A stretch of 64,000 nt of DNA from Astropecten irregularis. Lineage: Eukaryota > Echinodermata > Asteroidea > Paxillosida > Astropectinidae. How positions within the stretch are numbered: the stretch's first letter is position 1; every line of letters starts with the position of its first letter. Position numbers and translations under genes: made by a program. Below, piece by piece: positions 7,062 through 21,150 of the stretch. Below the pieces are notes generated by a model that ran no database searches, was not told the origin of the DNA, and saw only the letters and a list, made by a program, of their open reading frames with translations. The stretch is from contig OZ020252.1 of assembly GCA_963971285.1 (NCBI GenBank), forward strand, positions 12,623,662-12,687,661. Direction: 5' to 3'.

Positions 7062-8472
7062 GTGGATGGGTACTTTTTTTTAATGTCATTAAACCTCGAA
7101 ATATTGGGGGGGGGGGGGGGGGGTGATAATCCACGTCATCCCCACCTCCAATATTGGGGGATAACCCCCCATACACCCATGCCCCTAGGTAATAGTGGTG
7201 GTAGTTGCTAGTATTCCTCCTTTATACTATGTAACAGTCCCTGGTTATGATAGCTCCTCTCTCTTTTGCATAGTCTCTCATTCTACATTAGGCCAACCTC
7301 ATGCACCAACGCCCCGCGACCACCGCCGAAACCCAAACCCACCTCCAAACGGGTATAATCGCTGCTTAAAGCAGCGGCCGGTCCCCGCCCAGCGGCGGAC
7401 CCGAGCCCCAGCGACGATCGCAACGCGCCAGCAACATCGGCCCCTGCCTTGCATAACATTCATCGTTAGGCCAGGGTCATCAGTGTTCTGCTTTCCCCCT
7501 TTTGAGTCCCTCGATCGTTATGGTATTTGGTACTCGGGTTCATATGTTTTTTGTTTTCTTTTTGGTGTATAGCTTGATTTTATGAGAAACTTCTGAGTAT
7601 TTAAATATTTTTTTGAAAATGGCCATTTAGCATGGGAGCCTATGGGAAATTATTTACTGAGGTGCACCCCTTAGGCTTTGTCATTGAGAGTGTACTGGAC
7701 ATGCTCGATTGATTTTCGGTGAGCAGGGCATTGAGAATCACTTCACTCCAATTTCACTGGCTAAGTCATGATGTTCGTTCTGGCCAAGTGGTTAGGGCAC
7801 GGGATTCTGAGTCGCGTGCGCCGGGTTCGAGCCCCATGGCTCGAACCCGATGCACGCGACTCAGAATCCCACGCCCTAACGTCGACATACTTCTTTAAGA
7901 CATACTTTCTTTTTGTGTGTGCCACTCAAAAAAAGTGTGCCACTCTCCTAATGTTGCGGTGTTTACATGAATCAAATAGTAACTGTCGTGATATTGCGGT
8001 GTTTTATATGAATCAAATATAGCAACTCTCCTCGTTTTGCGGTGTTTTATAGGAATCCAAAAGTAAGTGTCCTCGTATTGCGGTGATTTAATCAATCAAA
8101 CAGTAACTGTCCAGATATGTGGTGTATTACATGAATCAAATAATGAATGTCGTAATTTTTTGCGGTGTTTTACATAAATGAAATAGTGACCATATTGTGG
8201 TGTTTCCATAGACTTGTGCGTTATTTGCGGCCGCAGCCAGAGATTTGGGACACGGCCAAAGTGTGCACCCCAGTAAATAGGTCAGAATAAGTCCGCGGAG
8301 CTCATTAATATTTCGTTTACCCTCAAAATCTTTTTTATAAAATCTTTTGCTGGGCCCTACATAGGAAGTCTTGTAGAGAATTTGGATGGAACTCGGTCAC
8401 CAGAGTTTGTACTTTCCACTTTGAGCGGTTTGGATGAAATCAGGCCCTCAAGTCGGTCTACTTTGGCATGTA
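7062..8472 (+). repeat. Monomer unit 6 (B type)
   Basis: G18. First full B-type unit: GGTTATGATAGC (3-bp deletion), ATTAGGCC, GAAACCC, GCGGCCGG, TTTTGAGTCCC, GATTTTATG and one T fewer in GTATTTAAAT. Core 1393. Private G in GCCAGGGTC (about 7476). AATAAG variant near 8289. Hairpin 7791-7880. Confidence 0.95.
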
Positions 8473-9877
8473 GTGGATGGGTACTTTTTTTTAATGTCAT
8501 TATACCTCGAAATATTGGGGGGGGGGGGTGATAATCCACGTCATCCCCACCTCCAATATTGGGGGATAACCCCCCATACACCCATGCCCCTAGGTAATAG
8601 TGGTGGTAGTTGCTAGTATTCCTCCTTTATACTATGTAACAGTCCCTGGTTATGATAGCTCCTCTCTCTTTTGCATAGTCTCTCATTCTACATTAGGCCA
8701 ACCTCATGCACCAACGCCCCGCGACCACCGCCGAAACCCAAACCCACCTCCAAACGGGTATAATCGCTGCTTAAAGCAGCGGCCGGTCCCCGCCCAGCGG
8801 CGGACCCGAGCCCCAGCGACGATCGCAACGCGCCAGCAACATCGGCCCCTGCCTTGCATAACATTCATCGTTAGGCCAGTGTCATCAGTGTTCTGCTTTC
8901 CCCCTTTTGAGTCCCTCGATCGTTATGGTATATGGTACTCGGGTTCATATGTTTTTTGTTTTCTTTTTGGTGTATAGCTTGATTTTATGAGAAACTTCTG
9001 AGTATTTAAATATTTTTTTGAAAATGGCCATTTAGCATGGGAGCCTATGGGAAATTATTTACTGAGGTGCACCCCTTAGGCTTTGTCATTGAGAGTGTAC
9101 TGGACATGCTCGATTGATTTTCGGTGAGCAGGGCATTGAGAATCACTTCACTCCAATTTCACTGGCTAAGTCATGATGTTCGTTCTGGCCAAGTGGTTAG
9201 GGCACGGGATTCTGAGTCGCGTGCGCCGGGTTCGAGCCCCATGGCTCGAACCCGATGCACGCGACTCAGAATCCCACGCCCTAACGTCGACATACTTCTT
9301 TAAGACATACTTTCTTTTTGTGTGTGCCACTCAAAAAAAGTGTGCCACTCTCCTAATGTTGCGGTGTTTACATGAATCAAATAGTAACTGTCGTGATATT
9401 GCGGTGTTTTATATGAATCAAATATAGCAACTCTCCTCGTTTTGCGGTGTTTTATAGGAATCCAAAAGTAAGTGTCCTCGTATTGCGGTGATTTAATCAA
9501 TCAAACAGTAACTGTCCAGATATGTGGTGTATTACATGAATCAAATAATGAATGTCGTAATTTTTTGCGGTGTTTTACATAAATGAAATAGTGACCATAT
9601 TGTGGTGTTTCCATAGACTTGTGCGTTATTTGCGGCCGCAGCCAGAGATTTGGGACACGGCCAAAGTGTGCACCCCAGTAAATAGGTCAGAATCAGTCCG
9701 CGGAGCTCATTAATATTTCGTTTACCCTCAAAATCTTTTTTATAAAATCTTTTGCTGGGCCCTACATAGGAAGTCTTGTAGAGAATTTGGATGGAACTCG
9801 GTCACCAGAGTTTGTACTTTCCACTTTGAGCGGTTTGGATGAAATCAGGCCCTCAAGTCGGTCTACTTTGGCATGTA
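8473..9877 (+). repeat. Monomer unit 7 (B type)
   Basis: G12, core 1393. Private TATACC near 8502 and GGTATATGG near 8931. Hairpin 9196-9285. Confidence 0.95.
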
Positions 9878-11286
9878 GTGGATGGGTACTTTTTTTTAAT
9901 TTCATTAAACCTCGAAATATTGGGGGGGGGGGGGGGGTGATAATCCACGTCATCCCCACCTCCAATATTGGGGGATAACCCCCCATACACCCATGCCCCT
10001 AGGTAATAGTGGTGGTAGTTGCTAGTATTCCTCCTTTATACTATGTAACAGTCCCTGGTTATGATAGCTCCTCTCTCTTTTGCATAGTCTCTCATTCTAC
10101 ATTAGGCCAACCTCATGCACCAACGCCCCGCGACCACCGCCGAAACCCAAACCCACCTCCAAACGGGTATAATCGCTGCTTAAAGCAGCGGCCGGTCCCC
10201 GCCCAGCGGCGGACCCGAGCCCCAGCGACGATCGCAACGCGCCAGCAACATCGGCCCCTGCCTTGCATAACATTCATCGTTAGGCCAGTGTCATCAGTGT
10301 TCTGCTTTCCCCCTTTTGAGTCCCTCGATCGTTATGGTATTTGGTACTCGGGTTCATATGTTTTTTGTTTTCTTTTTGGTGTATAGCTTGATTTTATGAG
10401 AAACTTCTGAGTATTTAAATATTTTTTTGAAAATGGCCATTTAGCATGGGAGCCTATGGGAAATTATTTACTGAGGTGCACCCCTTAGGCTTTGTCATTG
10501 AGAGTGTACTGGACATGCTCGATTGATTTTCGGTGAGCAGGGCATTGAGAATCACTTCACTCCAATTTCACTGGCTAAGTCATGATGTTCGTTCTGGCCA
10601 AGTGGTTAGGGCACGGGATTCTGAGTCGCGTGCGCCGGGTTCGAGCCCCATGGCTCGAACCCGATGCACGCGACTCAGAATCCCACGCCCTAACGTCGAC
10701 ATACTTCTTTAAGACATACTTTCTTTTTGTGTGTGCCACTCAAAAAAAGTGTGCCACTCTCCTAATGTTGCGGTGTTTACATGAATCAAATAGTAACTGT
10801 CGTGATATTGCGGTGTTTTATATGAATCAAATATAGCAACTCTCCTCGTTTTGCGGTGTTTTATAGGAATCCAAAAGTAAGTGTCCTCGTATTGCGGTGA
10901 TTTAATCAATCAAACAGTAACTGTCCAGATATGTGGTGTATTACATGAATCAAATAATGAATGTCGTAATTTTTTGCGGTGTTTTACATAAATGAAATAG
11001 TGACCATATTGTGGTGTTTCCATAGACTTGTGCGTTATTTGCGGCCGCAGCCAGAGATTTGGGACACGGCCAAAGTGTGCACCCCAGTAAATAGGTCAGA
11101 ATAAGTCCGCGGAGCTCATTAATATTTCGTTTACCCTCAAAATCTTTTTTATAAAATCTTTTGCTGGGCCCTACATAGGAAGTCTTGTAGAGAATTTGGA
11201 TGGAACTCGGTCACCACAGTTTGTACTTTCCACTTTGAGCGGTTTGGATGAAATCAGGCCCTCAAGTCGGTCTACTTTGGCATGTA
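9878..11286 (+). repeat. Monomer unit 8 (B type)
   Basis: G16, core 1393. Private AATTTCATT at the start. Its last part carries the rare CACCACAG variant (about 11216) that continues into unit 9. Hairpin 10605-10694. Confidence 0.95.
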
Positions 11287-12695
11287 GTGGATGGGTACTT
11301 TTTTTTAATAACATTAAACCTCGAAATATTGGGGGGGGGGGGGTGATAATCCACGTCATCCCCACCTCCAATATTGGGGGATAACCCCCCATACACCCAT
11401 GCCCCTAGGTAATAGTGGTGGTAGTTGCTAGTATTCCTCCTTTATACTATGTAACAGTCCCTGGTTATGAAACTAGCTCCTCTCTCTTTTGCATAGTCTC
11501 TCATTCTACATTGGGCCAACCTCATGCACCAACGCCCCCGACCACCGCCGAAGCCCAAACCCACCTCCAAACGGGTATAATCGCTGCTTAAAGCAGCGAC
11601 CGGTCCCCGCCCAGCGGCGGACCCGAGCCCCAGCGACGATCGCAACGCGCCAGCAACATCGGCCCCTGCTTTGCATAACATTCATCGTTAGGCCAGTGTC
11701 ATCAGTGTTCTGCTTTCCCCCTTTTTAGTCCCTCGATCGTTATGGTATTTGGTACTCGGGTTCATATGTTTTTTGTTTTCTTTTTGGTGTATAGCTTGAT
11801 TGTATGAGAAACTTCTGAGTATTTTAAATATTTTTTTGAAAATGGCCATTTAGCATGGGAGCCTATGGGAAATTATTTACTGAGGTGCACCCCTTAGGCT
11901 TTGTCATTGAGAGTGTACTGGACATGCTCGATTGATTTTCGGTGAGCAGGGCATTGAGAATCACTTCACTCCAATTTCACTGGCTAAGTCATGATGTTCG
12001 TTCTGGCCAAGTGGTTAGGGCACGGGATTCTGAGTCGCGTGCGCCGGGTTCGAGCCCCATGGCTCGAACCCGGTGCACGCGACTCAGAATCCCACGCCCT
12101 AACGTCGACATACTTCTTTAAGACATACTTTCTTTTTGTGTGTGCCACTCAAAAAAAGTGTGCCACTCTCCTAATGTTGCGGTGTTTACATGAATCAAAT
12201 AGTAACTGTCGTGATATTGCGGTGTTTTATATGAATCAAATATAGCAACTCTCCTCGTTTTGCGGTGTTTTATAGGAATCCAAAAGTAAGTGTCCTCGTA
12301 TTGCGGTGATTTAATCAATCAAACAGTAACTGTCCAGATATGTGGTGTATTACATGAATCAAATAATGAATGTCGTAATTTTTTGCGGTGTTTTACATAA
12401 ATGAAATAGTGACCATATTGTGGTGTTTCCATAGACTTGTGCGTTATTTGCGGCCGCAGCCAGAGATTTGGGACACGGCCAAAGTGTGCACCCCAGTAAA
12501 TAGGTCAGAATCAGTCCGCGGAGCTCATTAATATTTCGTTTACCCTCAAAATCTTTTTTATAAAATCTTTTGCTGGGCCCTACATAGGAAGTCTTGTAGA
12601 GAATTTGGATGGAACTCGGTCACCAGAGTTTGTACTTTCCACTTTGAGCGGTTTGGATGAAATCAGGCCCTCAAGTCGGTCTACTTTGGCATGTA
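11287..12695 (+). repeat. Monomer unit 9 (rare haplotype shared with units 37-38)
   Basis: G13, core 1396. Carries AATAACATT, a 1-bp deletion in the GCCCCGCG motif (about 11535), GCTTTGCAT and the G hairpin allele. The same combination recurs only in unit 38, with most of it in unit 37. Hairpin 12014-12103. Confidence 0.95.
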
Positions 12696-14099
12696 GTGGA
12701 TGGGTACTTTTTTTTAATGTCATTAAACCTCGAAATATTGGGGGGGGGGGTGATAATCCACGTCATCCCCACCTCCAATATTGGGGGATAACCCCCCATA
12801 CACCCATGCCCCTAGGTAATAGTGGTGGTAGTTGCTAGTATTCCTCCTTTATACTATGTAACAGTCCCTGGTTATGATAGCTCCTCTCTCTTTTGCATAG
12901 TCTCTCATTCTACATTAGGCCAACCTCATGCACCAACGCCCCGCGACCACCGCCGAAACCCAAACCCACCTCCAAACGGGTATAATCGCTGCTTAAAGCA
13001 GCGGCCGGTCCCCGCCCAGCGGCGGACCCGAGCCCCAGCGACGATCGCAACGCGCCAGCAACATCGGCCCCTGCCTTGCATAACATTCATCGTTAGGCCA
13101 GTGTCATCAGTGTTCTGCTTTCCCCCTTTTGAGTCCCTCGATCGTTATGGTATTTGGTACTCGGGTTCATATGTTTTTTGTTTTCTTTTTGGTGTATAGC
13201 TTGATTTTATGAGAAACTTCTGAGTATTTAAATATTTTTTTGAAAATGGCCATTTAGCATGGGAGCCTATGGGAAATTATTTACTGAGGTGCACCCCTTA
13301 GGCTTTGTCATTGAGAGTGTACTGGACATGCTCGATTGATTTTCGGTGAGCAGGGCATTGAGAATCACTTCACTCCAATTTCACTGGCTAAGTCATGATG
13401 TTCGTTCTGGCCAAGTGGTTAGGGCACGGGATTCTGAGTCGCGTGCGCCGGGTTCGAGCCCCATGGCTCGAACCCGATGCACGCGACTCAGAATCCCACG
13501 CCCTAACGTCGACATACTTCTTTAAGACATACTTTCTTTTTGTGTGTGCCACTCAAAAAAAGTGTGCCACTCTCCTAATGTTGCGGTGTTTACATGAATC
13601 AAATAGTAACTGTCGTGATATTGCGGTGTTTTATATGAATCAAATATAGCAACTCTCCTCGTTTTGCGGTGTTTTATAGGAATCCAAAAGTAAGTGTCCT
13701 CGTATTGCGGTGATTTAATCAATCAAACAGTAACTGTCCAGATATGTGGTGTATTACATGAATCAAATAATGAATGTCGTAATTTTTTGCGGTGTTTTAC
13801 ATAAATGAAATAGTGACCATATTGTGGTGTTTCCATAGACTTGTGCGTTATTTGCGGCCGCAGCCAGAGATTTGGGACACGGCCAAAGTGTGCACCCCAG
13901 TAAATAGGTCAGAATCAGTCCGCGGAGCTCATTAATATTTCGTTTACCCTCAAAATCTTTTTTATAAAATCTTTTGCTGGGCCCTACATAGGAAGTCTTG
14001 TAGAGAATTTGGATGGAACTCGGTCACCAGAGTTTGTACTTTCCACTTTGAGCGGTTTGGATGAAATCAGGCCCTCAAGTCGGTCTACTTTGGCATGTA
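12696..14099 (+). repeat. Monomer unit 10 (B type, shortest at 1404 bp)
   Basis: G11, core 1393. All B-type markers present. Hairpin 13418-13507. Confidence 0.95.
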
Positions 14100-15506
14100 G
14101 TGGATGGGTACTTTTTTTTAATGTCATTAAACCTCGAAATATTGGGGGGGGGGGTGATAATCCACGTCATCCCCACCTCCAATATTGGGGGATAACCCCC
14201 CATACACCCATGCCCCTAGGTAATAGTGGTGGTAGTTGCTAGTATTCCTCCTTTATACTATGTAACAGTCCCTGGTTATGAAACTAGCTCCTCTCTCTTT
14301 TGCATAGTCTCTCATTCTACATTAGGCCAACCTCATGCACCAACGCCCCGCGACCACCGCCGAAACCCAAACCCACCTCCAAACGGGTATAATCGCTGCT
14401 TAAAGCAGCGGCCGGTCCCCGCCCAGCGGCGGACCCGAGCCCCAGCGACGATCGCAACGCGCCAGCAACATCGGCCCCTGCCTTGCATAACATTCATCGT
14501 TAGGCCAGTGTCATCAGTGTTCTGCTTTCCCCCTTTTGAGTCCCTCGATCGTTATGGTATTTGGTACTCGGGTTCATATGTTTTTTGTTTTCTTTTTGGT
14601 GTATAGCTTGATTTTATGAGAAACTTCTGAGTATTTAAATATTTTTTTGAAAATGGCCATTTAGCATGGGAGCCTATGGGAAATTATTTACTGAGGTGCA
14701 CCCCTTAGGCTTTGTCATTGAGAGTGTACTGGACATGCTCGATTGATTTTCGGTGAGCAGGGCATTGAGAATCACTTCACTCCAATTTCACTGGCTAAGT
14801 CATGATGTTCGTTCTGGCCAAGTGGTTAGGGCACGGGATTCTGAGTCGCGTGCGCCGGGTTCGAGCCCCATGGCTCGAACCCGGTGCACGCGACTCAGAA
14901 TCCCACGCCCTAACGTCGACATACTTCTTTAAGACATACTTTCTTTTTGTGTGTGCCACTCAAAAAAAGTGTGCCACTCTCCTAATGTTGCGGTGTTTAC
15001 ATGAATCAAATAGTAACTGTCGTGATATTGCGGTGTTTTATATGAATCAAATATAGCAACTCTCCTCGTTTTGCGGTGTTTTATAGGAATCCAAAAGTAA
15101 GTGTCCTCGTATTGCGGTGATTTAATCAATCAAACAGTAACTGTCCAGATATGTGGTGTATTACATGAATCAAATAATGAATGTCGTAATTTTTTGCGGT
15201 GTTTTACATAAATGAAATAGTGACCATATTGTGGTGTTTCCATAGACTTGTGCGTTATTTGCGGCCGCAGCCAGAGATTTGGGACACGGCCAAAGTGTGC
15301 ACCCCAGTAAATAGGTCAGAATCAGTCCGCGGAGCTCATTAATATTTCGTTTACCCTCAAAATCTTTTTTATAAAATCTTTTGCTGGGCCCTACATAGGA
15401 AGTCTTGTAGAGAATTTGGATGGAACTCGGTCACCAGAGTTTGTACTTTCCACTTTGAGCGGTTTGGATGAAATCAGGCCCTCAAGTCGGTCTACTTTGG
15501 CATGTA
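14100..15506 (+). repeat. Monomer unit 11 (B-type mosaic)
   Basis: G11. Reads GGTTATGAAACTAGC (no 3-bp deletion) but has all downstream B markers, so an exchange point lies between about 14285 and 14325. G hairpin allele, 14825-14914. Confidence 0.95.
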
Positions 15507-16915
15507 GTGGATGGGTACTTTTTTTTAATGACATTAAACCTCGAAATATTGGGGGGGGGGGGGTGATAATCCACGTCATCCCCACCTCCAATATTGGGGG
15601 ATAACCCCCCATACACCCATGCCCCTAGGTAATAGTGGTGGTAGTTGCTAGTATTCCTCCTTTATACTATGTAACAGTCCCTGGTTATGAAACTAGCTCC
15701 TCTCTCTTTTGCATAGTCTCTCATTCTACATTGGGCCAACCTCATGCACCAACGCCCCGCGACCACCGCCGAAGCCCAAACCCACCTCCAAACGGGTATA
15801 ATCGCTGCTTAAAGCAGCGACCGGTCCCCGCCCAGCGGCGGACCCGAGCCCCAGCGACGATCGCAACGCGCCAGCAACATCGGCCCCTGCCTTGCATAAC
15901 ATTCATCGTTAGGCCAGTGTCATCAGTGTTCTGCTTTCCCCCTTTTTAGTCCCTCGATCGTTATGGTATTTGGTACTCGGGTTCATATGTTTTTTGTTTT
16001 CTTTTTGGTGTATAGCTTGATTGTATGAGAAACTTCTGAGTATTTTAAATATTTTTTTGAAAATGGCCATTTAGCATGGGAACCTATGGGAAATTATTTA
16101 CTGAGGTGCACCCCTTAGGCTTTGTCATTGAGAGTGTACTGGACATGCTCGATTGATTTTCGGTGAGCAGGGCATTGAGAATCACTTCACTCCAATTTCA
16201 CTGGCTAAGTCATGATGTTCGTTCTGGCCAAGTGGTTAGGGCACGGGATTCTGAGTCGCGTGCGCCGGGTTCGAGCCCCATGGCTCGAACCCGATGCACG
16301 CGACTCAGAATCCCACGCCCTAACGTCGACATACTTCTTTAAGACATACTTTCTTTTTGTGTGTGCCACTCAAAAAAAGTGTGCCACTCTCCTAATGTTG
16401 CGGTGTTTACATGAATCAAATAGTAACTGTCGTGATATTGCGGTGTTTTATATGAATCAAATATAGCAACTCTCCTCGTTTTGCGGTGTTTTATAGGAAT
16501 CCAAAAGTAAGTGTCCTCGTATTGCGGTGATTTAATCAATCAAACAGTAACTGTCCAGATATGTGGTGTATTACATGAATCAAATAATGAATGTCGTAAT
16601 TTTTTGCGGTGTTTTACATAAATGAAATAGTGACCATATTGTGGTGTTTCCATAGACTTGTGCGTTATTTGCGGCCGCAGCCAGAGATTTGGGACAGGCC
16701 AAAGTGTGCACCCCAGTAAATAGGTCAGAATAAGTCCGCGGAGCTCATTAATATTTCGTTTACCCTCAAAATCTTTTTTATAAAATCTTTTGCTGGGCCC
16801 TACATAGGAAGTCTTGTAGAGAATTTGGATGGAACTCGGTCACCAGAGTTTGTACTTTCCACTTTGAGCGGTTTGGATGAAATCAGGCCCTCAAGTCGGT
16901 CTACTTTGGCATGTA
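15507..16915 (+). repeat. Monomer unit 12
   Basis: G13, core 1396 because of a 1-bp deletion GGGACAGGCC (about 16694), shared only with unit 14. GGGAACCTATG variant shared by units 12-15. Hairpin 16235-16324. Confidence 0.95.
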
Positions 16916-18324
16916 GTGGATGGGTACTTTTTTTTAATGACATTAAACCTCGAAATATTGGGGGGGGGGGGTGATAATCCACGTCATCCCCACCTCCAAC
17001 ATTGGGGGATAACCCCCCATACACCCATGCCCCTAGGTAATAGTGGTGGTAGTTGCTAGTATTCCTCCTTTATACTATGTAACAGTCCCTGGTTATGAAA
17101 CTAGCTCCTCTCTCTTTTGCATAGTCTCTCATTCTACATTGGGCCAACCTCATGCACCAACGCCCCGCGACCACCGCCGAAGCCCAAACCCACCTCCAAA
17201 CGGGTATAATCGCTGCTTAAAGCAGCGACCGGTCCCCGCCCAGCGGCGGACCCGAGCCCCAGCGACGATCGCAACGCGCCAGCAACATCGGCCCCTGCCT
17301 TGCATAACATTCATCGTTAGGCCAGTGTCATCAGTGTTCTGCTTTCCCCCTTTTTAGTCCCTCGATCGTTATGGTATTTGGTACTCGGGTTCATATGTTT
17401 TTTGTTTTCTTTTTGGTGTATAGCTTGATTGTATGAGAAACTTCTGAGTATTTTAAATATTTTTTTGAAAATGGCCATTTAGCATGGGAACCTATGGGAA
17501 ATTATTTACTGAGGTGCACCCCTTAGGCTTTGTCATTGAGAGTGTACTGGACATGCTCGATTGATTTTCGGTGAGCAGGGCATTGAGAATCACTTCACTC
17601 CAATTTCACTGGCTAAGTCATGATGTTCGTTCTGGCCAAGTGGTTAGGGCACGGGATTCTGAGTCGCGTGCGCCGGGTTCGAGCCCCATGGCTCGAACCC
17701 GATGCACGCGACTCAGAATCCCACGCCCTAACGTCGACATACTTCTTTAAGACATACTTTCTTTTTGTGTGTGCCACTCAAAAAAAGTGTGCCACTCTCC
17801 TAATGTTGCGGTGTTTACATGAATCAAATAGTAACTGTCGTGATATTGCGGTGTTTTATATGAATCAAATATAGCAACTCTCCTCGTTTTGCGGTGTTTT
17901 ATAGGAATCCAAAAGTAAGTGTCCTCGTATTGCGGTGATTTAATCAATCAAACAGTAACTGTCCAGATATGTGGTGTATTACATGAATCAAATAATGAAT
18001 GTCGTAATTTTTTGCGGTGTTTTACATAAATGAAATAGTGACCATATTGTGGTGTTTCCATAGACTTGTGCGTTATTTGCGGCCGTAGCCAGAGATTTGG
18101 GACACGGCCAAAGTGTGCACCCCAGTAAATAGGTCAGAATCAGTCCAAGGAGCTCATTAATATTTCGTTTACCCTCAAAATCTTTTTTATAAAATCTTTT
18201 GCTGGGCCCTACATAGGAAGTCTTGTAGAGAATTTGGATGGAACTCGGTCACCAGAGTTTGTACTTTCCACTTTGAGCGGTTTTGATGAAATCAGGCCCT
18301 CAAGTCGGTCTACTTTGGCATGTA
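16916..18324 (+). repeat. Monomer unit 13
   Basis: G12. Carries GGCCGTAG (18086), GTCCAAGG (about 18146) and GCGGTTTTGATG near 18283, a linked set seen again in unit 21. GGGAACC variant. Hairpin 17643-17732. Confidence 0.95.
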
Positions 18325-19733
18325 GTGGATGGGTACTTTTTTTTAATGTCATTAAACCTCGAAATATTGGGGGGGGGGGGGTGATAATCCACGTCATCCC
18401 CACCTCCAATATTGGGGGATAACCCCCCATACACCCATGCCCCTAGGTAATAGTGGTGGTAGTTGCTAGTATTCCTCCTTTATACTATGTAACAGTCCCT
18501 GGTTATGAAACTAGCTCCTCTCTCTTTTGCATAGTCTCTCATTCTACATTGGGCCAACCTCATGCACCAACGCCCCGCGACCACCGCCGAAGCCCAAACC
18601 CACCTCCAAACGGGTATAATCGCTGCTTAAAGCAGCGACCGGTCCCCGCCCAGCGGCGGACCCGAGCCCCAGCGACGATCGCAAGGCGCCAGCAACATCG
18701 GCCCCTGCCTTGCATAACATTCATCGTTAGGCCAGTGTCATCAGTGTTCTGCTTTCCCCCTTTTTAGTCCCTCGATCGTTATGGTATTTGGTACTCGGGT
18801 TCATATGTTTTTTGTTTTCTTTTTGGTGTATAGCTTGATTGTATGAGAAACTTCTGAGTATTTTAAATATTTTTTTGAAAATGGCCATTTAGCATGGGAA
18901 CCTATGGGAAATTATTTACTGAGGTGCACCCCTTAGGCTTTGTCATTGAGAGTGTACTGGACATGCTCGATTGATTTTCGGTGAGCAGGGCATTGAGAAT
19001 CACTTCACTCCAATTTCACTGGCTAAGTCATGATGTTCGTTCTGGCCAAGTGGTTAGGGCACGGGATTCTGAGTCGCGTGCGCCGGGTTCGAGCCCCATG
19101 GCTCGAACCCGATGCACGCGACTCAGAATCCCACGCCCTAACGTCGACATACTTCTTTAAGACATACTTTCTTTTTGTGTGTGCCACTCAAAAAAAGTGT
19201 GCCACTCTCCTAATGTTGCGGTGTTTACATGAATCAAATAGTAACTGTCGTGATATTGCGGTGTTTTATATGAATCAAATATAGCAACTCTCCTCGTTTT
19301 GCGGTGTTTTATAGGAATCCAAAAGTAAGTGTCCTCGTATTGCGGTGATTTAATCAATCAAACAGTAACTGTCCAGATATGTGGTGTATTACATGAATCA
19401 AATAATGAATGTCGTAATTTTTTGCGGTGTTTTACATAAATGAAATAGTGACCATATTGTGGTGTTTCCATAGACTTGTGCGTTATTTGCGGCCGCAGCC
19501 AGAGATTTGGGACAGGCCAAAGTGTGCACCCCAGTAAATAGGTCAGAATAAGTCCGCGGAGCTCATTAATATTTCGTTTACCCTCAAAATCTTTTTTATA
19601 AAATCTTTTGCTGGGCCCTACATAGGAAGTCTTGTAGAGAATTTGGATGGAACTCGGTCACCAGAGTTTGTACTTTCCACTTTGAGCGGTTTGGATGAAA
19701 TCAGGCCCTCAAGTCGGTCTACTTTGGCATGTA
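18325..19733 (+). repeat. Monomer unit 14
   Basis: G13, core 1396. CAAGGCGCC (about 18685), shared with units 19 and 22; GGGAACC; GGGACAGGCC deletion as in unit 12. Hairpin 19053-19142. Confidence 0.95.
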
Positions 19734-21150
19734 GTGGATGGGTACTTTTTTTTAATGACATTAAACCTCGAAATATTGGGGGGGGGGGGGGGGGGGGTGA
19801 TAATCCACGTCATCCCCACCTCCAACATTGGGGGATAACCCCCCATACACCCATGCCCCTAGGTAATAGTGGTGGTAGTTGCTAGTATTCCTCCTTTATA
19901 CTATGTAACAGTCCCTGGTTATGAAACTAGCTCCTCTCTCTTTTGCATAGTCTCTCATTCTACATTGGGCCAACCTCATGCACCAACGCCCCGCGACCAC
20001 CGCCGAAGCCCAAACCCACCTCCAAACGGGTATAATCGCTGCTTAAAGCAGCGACCGGTCCCCGCCCAGCGGCGGACCCGAGCCCCAGCGACGATCGCAA
20101 CGCGCCAGCAACATCGGCCCCTGCCTTGCATAACATTCATCGTTAGGCCAGTGTCATCAGTGTTCTGCTTTCCCCCTTTTTAGTCCCTCGATCGTTATGG
20201 TATTTGGTACTCGGGTTCATATGTTTTTTGTTTTCTTTTTGGTGTATAGCTTGATTGTATGAGAAACTTCTGAGTATTTTAAATATTTTTTTGAAAATGG
20301 CCATTTAGCATGGGAACCTATGGGAAATTATTTACTGAGGTGCACCCCTTAGGCTTTGTCATTGAGAGTGTACTGGACATGCTCGATTGATTTTCGGTGA
20401 GCAGGGCATTGAGAATCACTTCACTCCAATTTCACTGGCTAAGTCATGATGTTCGTTCTGGCCAAGTGGTTAGGGCACGGGATTCTGAGTCGCGTGCGCC
20501 GGGTTCGAGCCCCATGGCTCGAACCCGATGCACGCGACTCAGAATCCCACGCCCTAACGTCGACATACTTCTTTAAGACATACTTTCTTTTTGTGTGTGC
20601 CACTCAAAAAAAGTGTGCCACTCTCCTAATGTTGCGGTGTTTACATGAATCAAATAGTAACTGTCGTGATATTGCGGTGTTTTATATGAATCAAATATAG
20701 CAACTCTCCTCGTTTTGCGGTGTTTTATAGGAATCCAAAAGTAAGTGTCCTCGTATTGCGGTGATTTAATCAATCAAACAGTAACTGTCCAGATATGTGG
20801 TGTATTACATGAATCAAATAATGAATGTCGTAATTTTTTGCGGTGTTTTACATAAATGAAATAGTGACCATATTGTGGTGTTTCCATAGACTTGTGCGTT
20901 ATTTGCGGCCGCAGCCAGAGATTTGGGACACGGCCAAAGTGTGCACCCCAGTAAATAGGTCAGAATAAGTCCGCGGAGCTCATTAATATTTCGTTTACCC
21001 TCAAAATCTTTTTTATAAAATCTTTTGCTGGGCCCTACATAGGAAGTCTTGTAGAGAATTTGGATGGAACTCGGTCACCAGAGTTTGTACTTTCCACTTT
21101 GAGCGGTTTGGATGAAATCAGGCCCTCAAGTCGGTCTACTTTGGCATGTA
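19734..21150 (+). repeat. Monomer unit 15 (longest at 1417 bp)
   Basis: Carries the longest G tract, G20 (19778-19797). GGGAACC and AATAAG variants. Hairpin 20469-20558. Confidence 0.95.

Noticed and set aside
11442..11681. 79-residue minus-strand open frame, alanine/glycine-rich
   Set aside because: It exists only in units 9, 37 and 38, where a 1-bp deletion opens the frame, so it is a by-product of that variant.
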